Shown in pieces: positions 5,151-5,565 of a stretch of DNA of 5,565 nt. The number at the start of each line of letters is the position of its first letter. The stretch's first letter is position 1. A model generated the notes under the pieces. The model did not search any database and had not been told where the DNA came from. It saw only the letters and a list, made by a program, of their open reading frames with translations. This DNA comes from Chloroflexota bacterium (GTDB taxonomy: Bacteria; Chloroflexota; Ktedonobacteria; Ktedonobacterales; Ktedonobacteraceae), in NCBI GenBank assembly GCA_021828635.1, contig JAJZEJ010000287.1, forward strand, positions 1 to 5,565, given 5' to 3'. The position numbers and the translations under genes were made by a program.

Positions 5151-5565
5151 ATGTCTGTCATCAGTCGGACTACCAAGAAAGTAACCGTAGTCCGTCCGCA
5201 ACGCAAAACCCGGCGCAGTCAACTCGGCTCCGCCTTGCTTCTGGGAGGCCCAGCTTTCCTGTTGCTACTGGTCTTCCTGATCGGCCCATTCTTCATGGGA
5301 ATCGTTTATAGTTTTACCAATGAACGGCTCATCTCACCGGTACCCGCTCAATATATTGGGGGTGAAAATTATGCTCATCTGTTGCAGATATCCATCTTGA
5401 CCCTGGACCCACTCATCGATCCCAAGAGCGGCCAAGTGGAGCGCGACGCACACGGGCATGTACTCTACCCAGCGGTGCGCGTGTTTACGCAGGATCAGCA
5501 AAAGTACCCCCAGTATTTTCAACTCGAAGAATGGTTTTCTATTAACCAGGGCAATCACCGCTATG
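5151..5565 (+). CDS. CUT1-family sugar ABC transporter permease, MalF-like, N-terminal part (runs off window)
   Basis: The ATG at 5151 follows AGGAGG (5137-5142) by 8 nt; 138 codons are visible with no stop. Residues 1-25 are basic and cytoplasmic (TTKK, RPQRKTRR). Residues 26-55 form the first transmembrane helix (LLLGGPAFLLLLVFLIGPFFMGIVYSFTN), whose GP-A-F...P-F-G-YSF pattern is typical of CUT1 permeases. GGENYAHLL (70-78) corresponds to the usual 'G-x-x-N-Y-x-x-L' segment. A polar stretch of at least 58 residues follows with no second transmembrane helix inside the window, so the first extracytoplasmic loop is longer than usual. The conserved EAA loop that contacts the ATPase lies beyond the window. 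The protein forms the membrane channel with a second permease, likely encoded next. Position after the family 1 binding protein supports the call. Confidence 0.88.
   Translation, partial: MSVISRTTKKVTVVRPQRKTRRSQLGSALLLGGPAFLLLLVFLIGPFFMGIVYSFTNERLISPVPAQYIGGENYAHLLQISILTLDPLIDPKSGQVERDAHGHVLYPAVRVFTQDQQKYPQYFQLEEWFSINQGNHRY

Noticed and set aside
4952..5311. 119-residue + strand ORF across the binding protein/permease junction
   Set aside because: It is out of frame with both clear genes, Ser/Arg-rich, and without its own ribosome binding site. It is a shadow frame.
1..5565. CRISPR arrays, tRNA or rRNA genes, and transposase genes
   Set aside because: No regularly spaced repeats, cloverleaf-like segments, rRNA-like sequence or transposase-like ORFs were seen.

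Overview
The window fits an accessory, nutrient-uptake region of a bacterium that anchors its solute-binding proteins as lipoproteins. Both binding proteins carry a signal peptide ending in a lipobox cysteine, as is usual in monoderm-type lineages (Firmicutes, Actinobacteria, Chloroflexota). The long spacers, the Gln/Thr/Ser-rich binding proteins, a palindromic 'GTAGGGACC...GGTCCCTAC' element and the enlarged permease loop together remind me of Ktedonobacteria-like Chloroflexota. That assignment is an inference from general familiarity, not a database result.

Layout, all on the + strand. (1) Positions 2-331 are the 3' end of a gene that begins before the window; its stop codon sits in the loop of a strong hairpin. 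(2) Positions 332-600 hold no convincing gene but contain a long imperfect palindrome with perfect 19-bp ends, then a possible promoter. (3) Positions 601-2313 encode a family 5 (peptide/nickel-type) substrate-binding lipoprotein with no permease or ATPase beside it. (4) Positions 2314-2455 are a regulatory spacer with a TTGACA box and a tandem 13-bp repeat that forms two CpG-centred LacI-type operators. (5) Positions 2456-3478 encode a LacI/GalR repressor. (6) Positions 3479-3771 are a 293-bp spacer with a perfect Shine-Dalgarno sequence leading into a two-codon ORF, plus two short palindromes. (7) Positions 3772-5064 encode a family 1 (carbohydrate-type) substrate-binding lipoprotein. (8) An intercistronic hairpin at 5083-5117 separates it from (9) a MalF-type permease that starts at 5151 and runs off the window.

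The likely unit is a LacI regulator followed by a CUT1 sugar-uptake operon (binding protein, permease 1, and presumably permease 2 just outside). The repressor probably controls itself through the operators at 2393-2425 and may control the transporter. The family 5 binding protein is upstream and separately transcribed; its link to the sugar operon is unproven. I did not find a wholly new system here. The most noteworthy signals are the non-coding ones (palindromic element, tandem operators, SD plus mini-ORF, intercistronic hairpin) and the enlarged extracytoplasmic loop of the permease.
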